Positions 11,881 through 23,900 of a stretch of 64,000 nt of DNA are shown here, in pieces. A program made the position numbers and the translations under genes. Below the pieces are notes generated by a model that saw only the letters and a program-made list of their open reading frames with translations, made no database searches and was not told the origin of the DNA. The number at the start of each line of letters is the position of its first letter. Positions within the stretch are counted from its first letter, which is position 1. The stretch is from Isoetes taiwanensis (taxonomy: Eukaryota; Streptophyta; Lycopodiopsida; Isoetales; Isoetaceae). The stretch covers positions 169,082 through 233,081 of the forward strand of contig JAJEKV010000406.1 of assembly GCA_021234155.1 (NCBI GenBank). The letters run 5' to 3'.

Positions 11881-13040
11881 ATGGCGGGACCAAACAAACC
11901 GCCCAGCATTGTAGTGCCCCTGGTCACGCAGGCCAGCTCAGCAGCTCAAGGGGCTCAAGCTTGGCGGGAACGGATCCTTGAGCCCTTAGATGCCCAAGAG
12001 CAGCCCGGGGCGTCGGGGAGGAGGGCAGGTCTGAGACCCACGAAGAAAGAGCAAACGGGCCAAAGGGGAGGAGGAAGTCACAGAAGAGCTGGAGTGAGGA
12101 GCTGCAAGAAGGAGAAGATGGACCTGGGTGAGAAGGAGGGCAAAGAAACGTGGGCAGGAAGACAAAGGAGGAGCTGCTGCAGAGAAGGAGGAGCTACCAA
12201 AACTTAAAGGAGGAGAGGAGGTGTAAGAAGAGGAGAGGAGGAGCGCAGGGAGGAGCCGCTTTGAAGAAGAAGGCGAAAAGGGGAAAGACCCAGGAGCAAG
12301 GAGGCAGGAAACCTGAAGTCGAAGACGGCGCCGCCAAAGGCGTGCCGCCATTTGGGAGCAAGAGCCCGATAAGCGCCATCCTCATCCGGCCAATCGGAAG
12401 TCGATGATGGGGATAAGGATCCGCTCCGGTGAGGGGCTCTGACCGAACCGTGAAAATGAAGAGGGAGGAGCGTGCAGCGCAGGTGCCCGTACCCAAGGTG
12501 GCCATCCCCAAAACACAGAACACCGACAAGAAGAAGCCAAGGCTCGCGGGAGGTCCCTAATTACTCAGCTAACGAGCTTGAGTAGGGGAGAAAAACTCAA
12601 AAGTATAACCGCATACATGAAAATGTACGAGGAATACTCAAAGTACTATGAGGACCGAAGGGTCACCTACGTGGAAGGAGGCGGGCCAACCAAGAAGAAC
12701 ACCTTGAAGTCACCGAGAAAGACCGCCACCTCAGAAGAAGCCCATAGGAGGAAGGCGGACTTCGTATTTTGCAAGAGCTGCTCGAGATCCCGGCACTTCC
12801 GAGGAGGAGCTATGGGTTGCTGATCCCAAGAGCCCCTTTAGCGAGACTCACTCGCTGGAAATTTTCTTGAGAATTCGACAAATCCAAGCGAAAATGCATT
12901 TCGATATGTTACGGCCGCTCGTGAATGACGGCAAAGACATGTCCGGCATTTTGAAGATTCCATAAGATGTGCTCTACATGCGAAAAAAGGGTAACATGCA
13001 TGCCTAAGGACATGAAGTGGCGGATACATTAGAAAAGAAG
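11881..13040 (+). pseudogene. Degenerate gag-like reading frame 1
   Basis: The start ATGGCGGGACC opens a 108-residue frame (MAGPNKPPSIVVPLVTQ...), after which the path must change frame several times. Lys/Arg/Glu-rich linkers follow, then a more structured segment at about 12,800-13,000 that reads EELWVADPKSPF, then SLEIFLRIRQIQAKM and DMLRPLVNDGKDMSG. I do not recognise a specific family. Its place after a primer-binding site and promoter-like repeats, and its basic low-complexity N-terminal half, suggest a retrotransposon structural (gag) protein. In-frame stops at about 12,970 and 13,003 and several frameshifts show it is dead. It could instead be a captured host fragment. Confidence 0.4.
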
Positions 13041-13189
13041 ACTGTATTAAGTCACATTTGTAAATAATTTTTGTAAATGCAAATTTATGGTTTTGTCAAA
13101 TTAATGTGTTAAATCACCTTAATTAGGGTGTATTACTAAGTTACGCATTTGGAATCAACAAAATTGGAGCAAAACTCAGTGTTTTTTGC

Positions 13190-13685
13190 CCCCCCCCCTC
13201 ACGAGCGCCTGCAGACCAAATCCGCCATTCTCGGATTTGCTCCTCACTTGACTGTGTGTGTGGTCGAGTGTTCTTGATCTTGGCCAAAACTTGTCCAAAT
13301 GTAGAAAGTAAGGGCACCATTAGACTCATCTCATTGTGTTTAGTAGGATTTGACCCTTAGATTGTAGAAATTGGCCAACCCAAACCCAAATGGAGCCCCA
13401 CCCCTCCGGAGTGTGCGGACCAAATCCGCCATTCTGGGATTTTGCTCCTGCGTCTGCTTGTGTGAGTGGTCGAAACCAAAACTAGGCCAAAACTTGTCCA
13501 AATGAAGAAAGTAAGGGGCACAATCAGGCCTATCTCGGCGAGATGAGCAGGATTCCACCCTTAGTTTGCATGTTTGGCATAATCCTCGACCCAAACAAGG
13601 CCCCACCCCTCACAAAGTGTCGGGACCAAATCCGCCATTCTCGGGATTTGCTCCTGCTTGTGGAGTGGTCACCTATAATTGTCCT
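13190..13685 (+). repeat. 200-bp repeats with CCAAATCCGCCATT box, copies 3-5
   Basis: Three tandem copies with a period of about 205-207 bp (13,190, 13,395, 13,602). Each carries CCCCACCCCTC, ACCAAATCCGCCATTCT, GATTTGCTCCT and GTGAGTGGTC, followed by a TTGTCCAAAT-like tail. The minus-strand ORFs here are repeat artefacts. Confidence 0.8.
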
Positions 13686-13814
13686 AAATTGTCCTAACTT
13701 TCTCCAAATTAGATGAAACATTTGCAATGGGATCCTTAGAATGCACTCTTCAACATAGTGCTTTTTGTGATTTGCATAGCAATATCTTAGAATCATAGGG
13801 ATTCTCCAATTTTG

Positions 13815-13944
13815 AAATTTTCCAAAATTAGGGTTTTGCCTATAAATAGACCACAATCCTCATTTGTATCCTACACCTTTGCTCCTCACTCCAAGCCCGA
13901 TTTTCCAGCTCCTAAAGCTTCCCCATCTGTTTGTTATCCCCACC
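13815..13944 (+). promoter_or_regulatory. Promoter-like module 2 of LTR element
   Basis: TATAAATAGA at 13,841-13,850 is a canonical plant TATA box, preceded by AAAATTAGGGTTTTGCC and followed by a C/T-rich leader and ACCATGG at 13,942-13,948, a favourable start context. Module 1 at 11,740 has the same order of elements. Confidence 0.55.
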
Positions 13945-16745
13945 ATGGCAACCTCTGCATTTGGCGTGTCTACGCCCGCGGCTCAGGGTGGCCGAGGGCC
14001 GACATCAACTCGTCTTAAGCCATCTTCCGGAGGAGGAGGTTGGAAGCCACCATCAATGCCACACCTTACTACCAAGACATCATGTCTGGGTTCCATGCTA
14101 AGGTAGGACCTTCTCTAGTAGAGCTCCCACCTTGCATAGGATATTTTGCACCAAGCATGGCCCTCAAGATAGCACTGCAAGACATCCCCAACATAGATAA
14201 GTACCTAGAAAACAAGGCTAGTTGCTTGCCTAACTATATGTCCATAAATGTGAATAGGAGGAGATACTTTTCTTACCACACTTGGTACCGTAGCTATCTT
14301 CCTATCTCCTCGGAGCAAAACCGGATAGGAGAACCATCGATTGCAACCCTTGAACATGAACCTATGGCCATGGCGGCCCGAAATAAGAGAGAAGAAGCCT
14401 TGCATAACGAGGGCGGAGGAGGAAGAAGAAGAGGAAGGACGCGACTCAGACACAGAAGACATCGACCTAGTACAAGAAAGGCAGCAAGCAGAGCAGCAGC
14501 CCCAAAGCTTCGAAGAAGGGCTGAGAGCCACAAGAACAGCCCCACCACTTGGGCAAGGCATCACAAGCTTGACCCAGTGATTATCCAAGGAGAGGCATAC
14601 TTAAGCCTCCACGACATCAAGAACCTCTCAGTGAGAGAGATAGGGGCTATAGAATAGATGAACTTCAGCATCTCCTACGGCAAGAACCAGACCTCGACGA
14701 CTTCATCGACCGGGAAACACAGGACTTTCCCATTAGCATAAGGGAAGCGGGATTTAACAGCGGCGGACATCAGCGGATATCGAAGCCTACAGGCATCGGG
14801 CGGATGATGGCTCAAGGGGGAGTTGCCCCTCGGAAGAGGAGTTCTTAGCAATTGAGGAGGCATGGGGAATCGAGGAAAATCAATGTTGGCGCTCCTTCCT
14901 AGCACATCGGCGCCGGCACCGGAACTAGTTGAAAGGCATCAACCTAGCGACTTCCGTATGTACCGTGATTACGGAGAGATGGTGGAAGTTTGGTTGATGA
15001 GTACTCAGGAAGACAGGAGCAGCCTTCACGCCGAGGCGAAGAGGCAGGGCATGACAAAGCCCTTAGGTTCTACCTCTCCTTGCTCATAGATGGAAGGATA
15101 GCGGTTTATACACGCCAATGCCGACCCGCGGGGTGAAGAAAGGAGTCTTCATGCTCATTGCTCTCTCGGGATTGAAGTCATATTCCGGATGGCCCCAAAA
15201 CATCGACCATGTCATCCTCGTCAAGAGAGAACAATAGCATTGAGCATCGCCGACCGCGGTCCCCTCGGTGGCCGAGGCGAGATTAGCGTGGCTGCGGCCT
15301 ATACATCAGAGAGGAGGATTGAAGACTTTTTACGTCGCGGCCACAAATATCCTCAGGAACCTAGGGCGAACAATCAGCACGGCCGAAGTGAAGAAATGTT
15401 TGGAGGACAACTGGATTACTTGAAGAAATTCCAAGAATAGAATTAGAAATGTTTTCAAATTTCCATGACTAATATCTTGAATGTATAAAAAGTATTATAT
15501 CCATGAATATAAAAGATGATCTTAATTATGTTTTCTTGACATATAATCGCTTCCACAATTGCATCATCAAACAAACCAGTGCAACAACCCAAACAAAGAA
15601 CTAATCATCGAAGTTCAATCTAATGTGCATCATTTGGAGCACCTAGGAATGTTGGGGAACAAGGACCGTGAACAAGAGTACTCCACCAAGGCGTTTCCAG
15701 CCAAGAAATCTGTACCAAGAGTTTGATGCAGCAACACCAGAGGAAGAGCTATCCCAGATTAGGTCTGACATTCATGAGATAAGGGCATTGCTGGCGAGGA
15801 AAAACGTGGAGAAGCGAGATCGAGAATGTGCCATTGCCGAAACACCAGCCAGCCGGCGGTGCAACAAAGGAAGCCGGGCAAAGAAAGATCTCCTATTCGG
15901 GGTCCTGGAGCTCTAGCTTCCATTCGATTCGGATCCCGGAAGAAGCAGGAGGAAGGGAGGTAGGACCGCCCGAGGGTCCAAACCATGATAGGCGGGGACA
16001 AATCGACTATCGAAGAAGGTCGACTATGGAAACTTAAAGGAAGCTAGAGCAATTCTCGAGGGGGATAGCAGAATCCGGAATGGAAGCGAAGCTTGGTTAG
16101 ATGAGATGAGAGAGTATGGCAATGCTTATGGCATGAAGGACAAAGACAAAAGCGAGTAGCTTCTGACAAACTGAAGGGAAGCGGCCGGGGATATGGTGGA
16201 AGGGATCGTAAAGCACATGGATTGGCGAGGGGCGATTCGCGAGGTTCAAAGAAGTTTGCTAAAGGCATTCAAAGCGTCATTACGTGCAAAGAGAACATAA
16301 GTGTCACATGATCGGCCAGTTTTCGAGGTTGCAGGGCAACAAATCGATTCGGCATAAGTACGGAGGAATTCATGAGACTAAGGTTATATGTGCCGAAGTT
16401 GAGTGAGAGGCACGCAGTAGAGGGTTACATCGAAGGATTGAATGAAGAGATCCGAAAGCTAGTAAGAGCAATAAACCCTAGGGCCGGTGTCGGCGAGAAT
16501 CCAAAGCGGTCGTTTGCAAAGGAACCCGGACCCAAGAGCATGCACCAAGGCAGCAGTATTACCAGGATAAGGAAAAGGGCACAGGAGGCTATAGCCCAAG
16601 AGCAGCAAGCCCAGCAACTAGCAGGCCTCAATACAACGCTAATTATGGGAAGCAGGGCAATGCAAACACTGACAAGCAGGATAAGAAACAGGTGACCTTC
16701 AAAGAGCAGGGAGGGGGTTCCAACTACTCCAAGGCAGTGAAATAG
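13945..16745 (+). pseudogene. Ty3/Gypsy-type gag remnant
   Basis: The path starts MATSAFGVSTPAAQGG at 13,945 and runs through many short frames: an early segment at 14,040-14,657, an acidic run of Glu at about 14,420 and a coiled-coil-like segment at 15,770-15,830. A segment near 16,084-16,150 reads SEAWLDEMREYGNAYGM, typical of the start of a Ty3/Gypsy gag capsid. At 16,372-16,460 YVPKLSERHAVEGYIEGLNE matches the conserved end of the gag capsid (F..L...E...V..FI.GL). No zinc knuckle, protease or reverse transcriptase follows; the frame ends near 16,743. Frequent frameshifts and stops make it non-functional. The family call rests on the two capsid motifs. Confidence 0.6.
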
Positions 16746-18550
16746 TTTTTGCAATCCATTCTTAAAGAGAAGAAGGGAAAAGCCCTTATATAGAAACCCT
16801 TAGGGTTAGGTTAGACATTGGCCAAATGGGGTTTAGCCATTTGGCAATGGGGTCCATGGGGTTTATAATTGTGTATGTTTATTTAACATGCACAACATTC
16901 GAGGTTCCCCCCACTAGGTGTAACACTTGCCCTCTAGGTGCAACCCTTTACGGCTCTCAAGTACATGTCATTTGTGACATGTACGTGTGACGTGGCGGTA
17001 TAATATACGTATTCGGATCGTATATTATGCTGGAACATCACATGCCATAATTATAGTTTCATACCACAAAAGTGGCGGATGCGTGACCACATTTTGGGAG
17101 GACAGAGGGACAACTGAATTGGGATACCACAACGTGCTTTTACCTCATACTTTCCAAAAAGATTTGACACCAAAATGTCTTCCTCAATGAAGTTAAGAGC
17201 TTCAAATTCTTGTACTTTGTTGTATAATCTGACCACTCAACTCAGGATGATGAAAGGGAGCGGATTGCTGAGGCATTGACCCCAGATGATTTCTCCAAGG
17301 TCCCTCGTCCAGCACGTCTTCCTCTCTATGTCAATTTGCTTCAAAAAGACCTAGAGAACAAGTTTCTACTTTGCACATGCAGCCACAAGAGATGACACAA
17401 TTTCGATGTGCATTGAGGTCTGAATTCGCAAAGTGTCGTGGACGACCTTACTGGCGCTCATCGGCAAAATTCATCTTTGAACATGCAAAGCTTTGGGAAG
17501 CAATTGGTATAAAAGTTGGAGTTTTCTTTGCTTGTCATATATTTGTGGAGCATCTAATGGTTGATATTGGCAAGCAAAGACAAGATTTACTCGCCATGTC
17601 TACGAGGTGTCTACGAGTTGTAATACTCGCATGCGAGCATTGGAAGAAAGCATGATGCCGCCAAGTGGTAAGAGCTTGCTAAGAACACATCTAGTCAGTT
17701 CTTTGCCTTGGGCGTTCTTATTCTCATGCAACCAAGGCACCTCCAACTTCTTCTTCAAAGCATCATGATCTAATGTGAGATCCATGCCTAGTTCATCCTC
17801 CCCAATTTCAAAACTCTCATGTAAATGGGTTTTGCATCTACACTGCATCTACACTGCTTTCGAGGTAGAGAATACATTGATAGGCACAACCGTCGGTGTA
17901 ATCGGTAATTCGTGGCATGCGGAAGAAAGCATCGGAAGGACTTGCTTGAAGGTGGACTTTGGTGTTAGCTAAATTGGACTTCACAACACAAGTTGTTGTC
18001 CTTCACGCACATAGGGTTGGAGCATTGCAGCCCTACCACCCGCATAGTGAAATTCACGGTCGCGAAATTTGAGTACTAAAATGGATATCCTCAAGCGAGG
18101 CCAAGCAATTGAAAGGGACATCTCTATCACGGATTTTGATCTTACTAAGTCCCAACGGTTAGCCGGATGCGAGAATTTGCAAAAGGTCCGGGACATTCAA
18201 AGAATGGTGGTAAAAGTGCATTGATTAGGTGGAAAACTCATTATTTTTACACCATCACATGCAACCTTTGCCGGCGCGCCTTTCATCATGCTAAGGCCAC
18301 TCATACTGGCGGTGTTAAAATCCATTCTCCCATTTCCCATGCACACACCACCAATCGCCAAATCGCCTCGTGTTGTTCCATCTTCTTCACCCACCACATC
18401 TTCTTCTGCTCAAGACCATTCCTCTCACGATGTTGCTAATGGTACCCTTGATCTTTGCGCCGATCTTGCTTCTCTACTCGCTTTGCCGCCTCTATTCTTT
18501 CTATTGCCTCCTCGATTCGCCTTTGCTCATACCTCAAATGTACCTTCCTA
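16746..18550. other. Possible LTR end and degenerate sequence of unknown origin
   Basis: A TATATAG box at 16,787 within AGCCCTTATATAGAAACCC follows the gag remnant and may mark another LTR promoter. From 17,190 to 18,550 there are weakly protein-like stretches (for example PRPARLPLYVNLLQKDLEN near 17,308) broken by stops. They may include the 5' region or ORF1 of the LINE whose endonuclease begins at 18,555, but I recognise no domain. Confidence 0.35.
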
Positions 18551-18554
18551 GGAA

Positions 18555-18722
18555 ATGTGCCTTCGGTTGGTGTCTTGGAATTGAGGTTTTCCCTGGCGTA
18601 AAGGTGATGGCTTCATTGCAAAAGATATGGATATCCTTCTGCTCATGGAAACGTGGGAGCATTCAGCCAAACGGCTACCTCATTTTACAGGCTATCAATT
18701 CTTTTCATTATTTAATGAATGT
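18555..18722 (+). pseudogene. LINE endonuclease, N-terminal part
   Basis: The frame reads RLVSWN, a stop, then GFPWR, and with a frame change DGFIAKDMDILLLMETWEHS, ending YQFFSLFNEC at the CACTA insertion. LVSWN and the Leu-rich stretch before METW are the first conserved blocks of the LINE endonuclease (DNase I-like fold), where the Glu coordinates metal. The last codon, TGT, is the duplicated target; the frame continues at 26,174. Confidence 0.75.
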
Positions 18723-18753
18723 CACAACAAGAAAAGGGTCATTTAGCGACGTC
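18723..18753 (+). repeat. CACTA left terminal inverted repeat
   Basis: Starts CACAACAAGAAAAGGG and ends TTTAGCGACGT; it pairs with 26,143-26,173 with a few mismatches and a one-base length difference. Confidence 0.9.
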
Positions 18754-18955
18754 TATAGCGGCGTCCGGCGGCGTCTATCGCGGCGTCGCCCGACGTCGCC
18801 GCAGGGCGTCGAATTCGGTTTCGTCGCGTCGCGGCGTCGTCGCATGCGACGTCGGCAAGCGTCGCCGGGCGTCCGCCTTGAGCGTGACTCGGGCGTGACT
18901 CATCACGTCGCTTCGGGCGTCGCATGCGGCGTGGCGTCGCGTCTTGACGTGGTGT
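18745..18955 (+). repeat. Left subterminal GC-rich repeats (GCGACGTC/GGCGTC)
   Basis: About twenty GACGTC, GGCGTC or GTCGC units occur in 210 bp, strikingly GC-rich against AT-rich surroundings. The mirror region is 25,905-26,155. Dense short repeats next to the ends are where CACTA transposases bind in studied elements; that role is inferred here. Confidence 0.8.
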
Positions 18956-19714
18956 CTGAAAAAATAAAAAATAAAATAAAATAAAAAATAAAAAAAAAGG
19001 AAAGAATTTTAATAGTTAGTTACAATATACAAGAGGCAAGAGGCGAGTAGTGGCTATCTTTACGTGTTCCCTGTTAGGGGAAAACCCTAACAGACCAATA
19101 TTAGACAATGACATTGACGACCAATATTAGACAATACGACCAATATTAGACAATGACATTGAAAGTTAACGTGAACTAAGAGTTTATAGCACTTACGAAT
19201 CTATGTAAAAAGCCTTTTCGGCCGCCAGAACCCAAGTGAGACGGAATTCGTTTGCTTGAAGTTGCCTTGGCGGTCCAGGCGGAGGCGGATGTTTTTCTTG
19301 GAATCCTTTGCACGTTGAAAGTGATCGATTGCAAGGAATACAACATGACAAGTTAAATGTCTTATTTGAATTGAGCGAATGGCAACAAATAACAAATACC
19401 TTGATATCTTCCTTATGGGGCCAGATTAAGTGGTTTAGGGACCTTTGACCAATCGCCTCCCAATTTTTTGGCATTCGACTTCAATTTTGCAATCACTCTT
19501 TGCCTTTTCTATAAATCAATAGATTAACACAAAACAAAAGAATAAAAAATAAGACTATGACTAGGTCATGTACCTTCTTTTCAAGCGGCTCCCCATCATC
19601 GAAATGAGCCCCTTCCAAATCTGGATTAGTGGGATTAAAAGCTAGAGTTGGCTAACATACGCTTTAGGGTTATAAGCTAGATTTGGCCACCTCTACCTAA
19701 AATTACAAGAAAAG
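18956..19714. other. CACTA interior, A-rich block and short triplet repeat
   Basis: An A/T-only stretch (18,958-19,005) is followed by three copies of GACCAATATTAGACAAT at about 19,095-19,160. No gene is supported. Short minus ORFs at 19,193-19,474 have no recognisable domain. Confidence 0.5.
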
Positions 19715-20006
19715 TCGACTTGGACCCGAACACAGTCGTCTCCACTCGTAGTGGAGCCTACCGTGCCCTTGAACAAGCCACTACAATTTTATTTTAAACC
19801 TAAAAAATAACAAGTGGCTGTGGACTTTGAACCAGTGCGATGGCCCTCTCCACTCTAGGTGGAGCGGTAGTGCCCTTGAACAAACCACTCCTTAACCTAG
19901 GAAAAATATATGATCGTAGTGAAGTGGACTTGAACAGGGTACATGGTCCTCCCCACTCTAGGTGGAGCCGACCCGTGCCCTTGAACAAGCCACTCCATCA
20001 ATTTTT
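19715..20006 (+). repeat. Three ~105-bp tandem repeats with inverted core
   Basis: Each copy contains TCCACTCTAGGTGGAGC (a short hairpin) followed by GTGCCCTTGAACAAGCCACT. Copies centre at about 19,750, 19,860 and 19,960. Confidence 0.75.
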
Positions 20007-20096
20007 TAACCTGCTTAAAATTATAAAAATAAAATGCAAAGCGATCAACTTACCAAAAGAAGGGCGTGTGTAACAAGATCCTCGACGGGTCCAAAT

Positions 20097-20456
20097 CGAA
20101 ATAGAAAGCAACAAAGAGTTAGAAGAATAAGAACAACGGAAAAAAAGATCGAAGAAGAAGAAAAAAAAAAAAAAAAAAAAAAGATGAAGAAATAGTAAAA
20201 CAAGAAAAAAAAAAATGAATGAATCAAAGAAGAAGAGAAGGGTGGGAGAAAGAAGAGAAGGGGAAAGAGGAAAAAAAGAAATTAGGGGAAGAAAGAGAAG
20301 AATGGAAGAAATAAGAGAATGAAATGGAAGAAGATAGAAGAATGGAAGAATGGAAGAGTGAAATAAGGGAAGAATCGAAGAAAGAAATGAGGAAAGAAGG
20401 AAAAAGAAGAAGAATGAAGAAACAAGAAGAAGAAAAAGAAATAGAAAAAAAAATTT
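20097..20456 (+). repeat. Polypurine (GA/A) low-complexity tract
   Basis: About 360 bp almost without pyrimidines on this strand (AAGAAGAAGAAA, GAAAGAAGAG and similar), with one run of over 20 A. It lies inside the CACTA element; the Phe/Ser-rich minus ORF at 20,045-20,227 is an artefact of it. Confidence 0.85.
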
Positions 20457-20599
20457 GAAATCTACACTAAATCATTCAATCCAAAACCATTCAATCCAAA
20501 ACCATGATCTACTAACCTTAAAAAGAGTGCTTGCAAGTCGTTCAAGGTCAGAGCGCCAAGATCGCCCAAAATAGTCGATAAGAAGGAAGCCTAGGAATG

Positions 20600-20805
20600 G
20601 TCCAGGAAAAGGCGGCCCGCGGATTTGTAAAAAACACCGGCGTCGCATGCGAAAAGCGGCGTCATTTGCGGCGTAATTTTAATCGATATACGATTTGAAA
20701 TCATATATACGATTTCAAAATCATATATCGATTTCAAAATCGTTATATCTGGTTTAACGTCGCATGCGGCGTGTCCATGACGTATTTTGTTATAGCGACG
20801 TCCTA
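20600..20805. repeat. Internal copy of CACTA-like subterminal motifs
   Basis: GTCGCATGCGGCGT-type units at about 20,640 and 20,758, four ATCATATAT/CGATTTCAAA alternations between them, and TTTTGTTATAGCGACGTCC at the right edge resemble the end regions of this element. It may be a relic of an older related end. Confidence 0.4.
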
Positions 20806-20983
20806 ACACTTTTTAATTTTTGGTGCCATTTTTCATCGATGGTCATGAAAGTTTGTCCTTATGCTAATTTGGACATTCAGAACCATATATGCAAATCAAA
20901 ATCGCATTCGGATTTAACCAATCTTCTATTGCTACTACTTACGAATGTTTGAGCACGGGGTGGCATGTTTGAGCACAGGGGTG

Positions 20984-23900
20984 GCGGTTTGATAAGTTCT
21001 CCGGACGGATGTTGGATTTTTGGCCCTTATCGAGCGAGGGCCCTTGAGCGAAAGGATTCAATGGTGGGATAGGGGCGAGAGATCCGGGAGTGTGGTCTTT
21101 TAGCGTGACGCCCCCGGGAGTGGCCGAGGGAAAGGCTACCTTGGGAAACTTTTGGGGCTCGCCTCTTGGGGTTGGACTCTCCCTCTAATGAGACGGCCTT
21201 GCAAGGTCCGGCCTTGTTTGACTTGGGCAAGTGTGTGGCTTCGGATCGCAACAACAACCGGGCCCGGACCGTTCTAATGCAAACACTTTGATCTAAACCT
21301 TGTCAGGAAATTTTGAAAACTGGCCGTATGTTGGCGATGACTTAGGAAGCCCTGATGACAAAAAATCAGAATTTAATTCCGTACTATGCATTAATTACGA
21401 ATTTATGAATGTCTTGCTACGCAAAAAGGCGCCCTTTACTTCTAACTACCACAACGGGAGGAGTACAGATCCAAACTCCATTCAGGTCCGGTTCCCTTGC
21501 TTCGCGTTCTCAAGCGCATCTTATCGGCCAAGTCCCAAGTGCAAAAGACCAAAACTTCGGCACCCAAAGCGCAAACCACGCTTAGAACACGGCAACTCAT
21601 AGGGTTTACGTTTGGAGGCTCTATCCTTGTCGATTCGACTAGGACCTTGCGCCGTGTCTTGGCGTAGAGGAGTGGTGTTGACGCCGTGAGTTAACGGACC
21701 CTAAAACCACATGGAAGCGGCTTGCCCCCAAAAGTCCTCTCCGAAGGCCCCGGGCGACGGACGGGCAACTTCCCCTCTCCGGAATCGTGATTCGGCTCGC
21801 CAATGGACCGGAATGTCGACATTGTCCACGGTGACCAAGTTTCGCGGCCGAAGACCACCCCTTCTCGAGGAAGCGTCAAACTATCTCATGTCCAACACAC
21901 TCGTAGTCAATTGGCCTAGGAGGTGGCTATCGAATCACCGCAGCGTGAGGGCGTAAGTGTTTCTTTCTTTTGCAAACCGACCGCGGAAACTTGGTCTCTA
22001 GGGTAATTTCGGCCTCATGGACGATGTGGAAGTCAAATCGCCATTAGAGCCTCCGCAATGTCCGAACGACAAAACACTTTGGTTTCTACATTGCCGACCA
22101 AGTAGACGCTTCGCGGTTTGATAAGTTCTCACGGACGGATGTTGGATTTTTTGGACCTTATCGAGACAGGGCCCTTGAACGAAGGATTCAAAGCGGTGGG
22201 ATAGGGGAACCGAGATCCGGGAGTGTGGTCTTTAGCGTCTGCCCCCGGGGGCTGCGGAAGAAAGTTGCCTCGGGGAAACTTTTGGGGCTCGCCTCTTGGG
22301 GTTCGGACTCTCCCCTCTAATGAGGCGGCCTTGCAAGGTCCTGGCCTTGTTTGACTTGGGCAAGTGTGCCATTTCGGTTGCCCAACAACAGCTGCCCGGG
22401 ACCGTTCTAATGCAAACACTTTGATCTAAACCTTGTCCGGGAAATTTTGAAAAGCGGCCTGTATGTTGGCGATGACTTAGGAAGCCTCACGACAAAAATC
22501 AGAATTTAATTCCGTACTATGCATTAATTACGAATTTATGAATGTCTTGCTACTCTTTGCAAAAGCGCCCTTTACTTCTAAGCGCCACAACGGGAGGAGT
22601 ACAGATCCAAACTCCATTCCGTCAGTTCCCTTGCCCAGCGTTCTCAATCTTGCATCTTATCGGCCAAGTCCCAAGTGCAAAGGACCAAAACTTCGGCATC
22701 CAAAACGCAAACCACCGCTAGAAACGACAACTCATAGGGTTTACGCCGGAGGCTCTATCATGTCGGTCGACTAGGACCTTGCGCCGTGTCTTGGCGTAGG
22801 GGGGGTGTTGGCCGAGAGCACGGACCCTAAAACCACGGAAGCGGCTTGCCCCAAAAGTCCTCGAAGGCCCCGGCGACGGACGGGCAACTTTCCCTCTCGG
22901 AATCGTGATTGATTCGCCCAATGGACTCGAGCGTTGACATTGCCCTAGGGACCAAGTTTCATGGCCAAAAGACCACCCTTCTCGAGGTAGCATCAAACTA
23001 TCTCATGTCCAACACACTCGTAGTCAATTGGCCTAGGAGGTGGTCACGTCGAATACCGCAGCGTGGGGCGTAAGTGTTTCTTTCTTTTGCAAAACCGGCC
23101 GTGCAACTTGGTCTCTAGGGTAATTTCGGCCTCCCTGGGACGATGTGGCGAAGTCGAATCGCCATTAGAACCTCGCTTAATGTCCGAACGACAAAACACT
23201 TTGGTTTCTACGGTCGACCCATGGGGACGCCAGCGGTTTGATAAGTTCTCACGGGGCCGGATGTTGGATTTTTTTGGACCTTATCGAGACAGGGCCCTTG
23301 AACGAAGGATTCAACGGTCGGATAGGGGAACCGAGATCCGGGAGTGTGGTCTTTAGCGTACGGCCCCCGGGAGCCCGGGAAAGGCGCCTCGGGGAAACTT
23401 TTGGGGGCTCGCCTCCGGGGTCAGGACTCTCCCCTCTAATGAGGTGGCCTTGCAAGGTCGGCCTTGTTTGACTTGGGCAAGTGTGCCATTTCGGCTGCCC
23501 AACAACGTTTGCCGGACCGTTCTAATGCAAACACTTTGATCTAAATCTTGTCCAGAAATTTTGAAAACTGGCCTGTATGTTGGCGATGACTTAGGAAGCT
23601 TGCTGACAAAAAATCAGAATTTAATTCCGTACTATGTATTAATTACGAATTTATGAATGTCTTGCTACTGCAAAAGCTGCCCTTTACTTCTAACTGCCAC
23701 AACGGGAGGAGTACAGATCCAAACTCCATTCCGTCAGTTCCCCTTGCTTCGCATTCTCAACTGCATCTTATCGGCCAAGTCCCAAGTGCAAAAGACCAAA
23801 ACTCGGCACCCAAAACGCAAACCCTGCTAGAACCTGGCAACTCATAGGGTTTACGTTTCGGAGGCTCTATCCTTGTCAGATTCGACTAGGACCTTGCGCC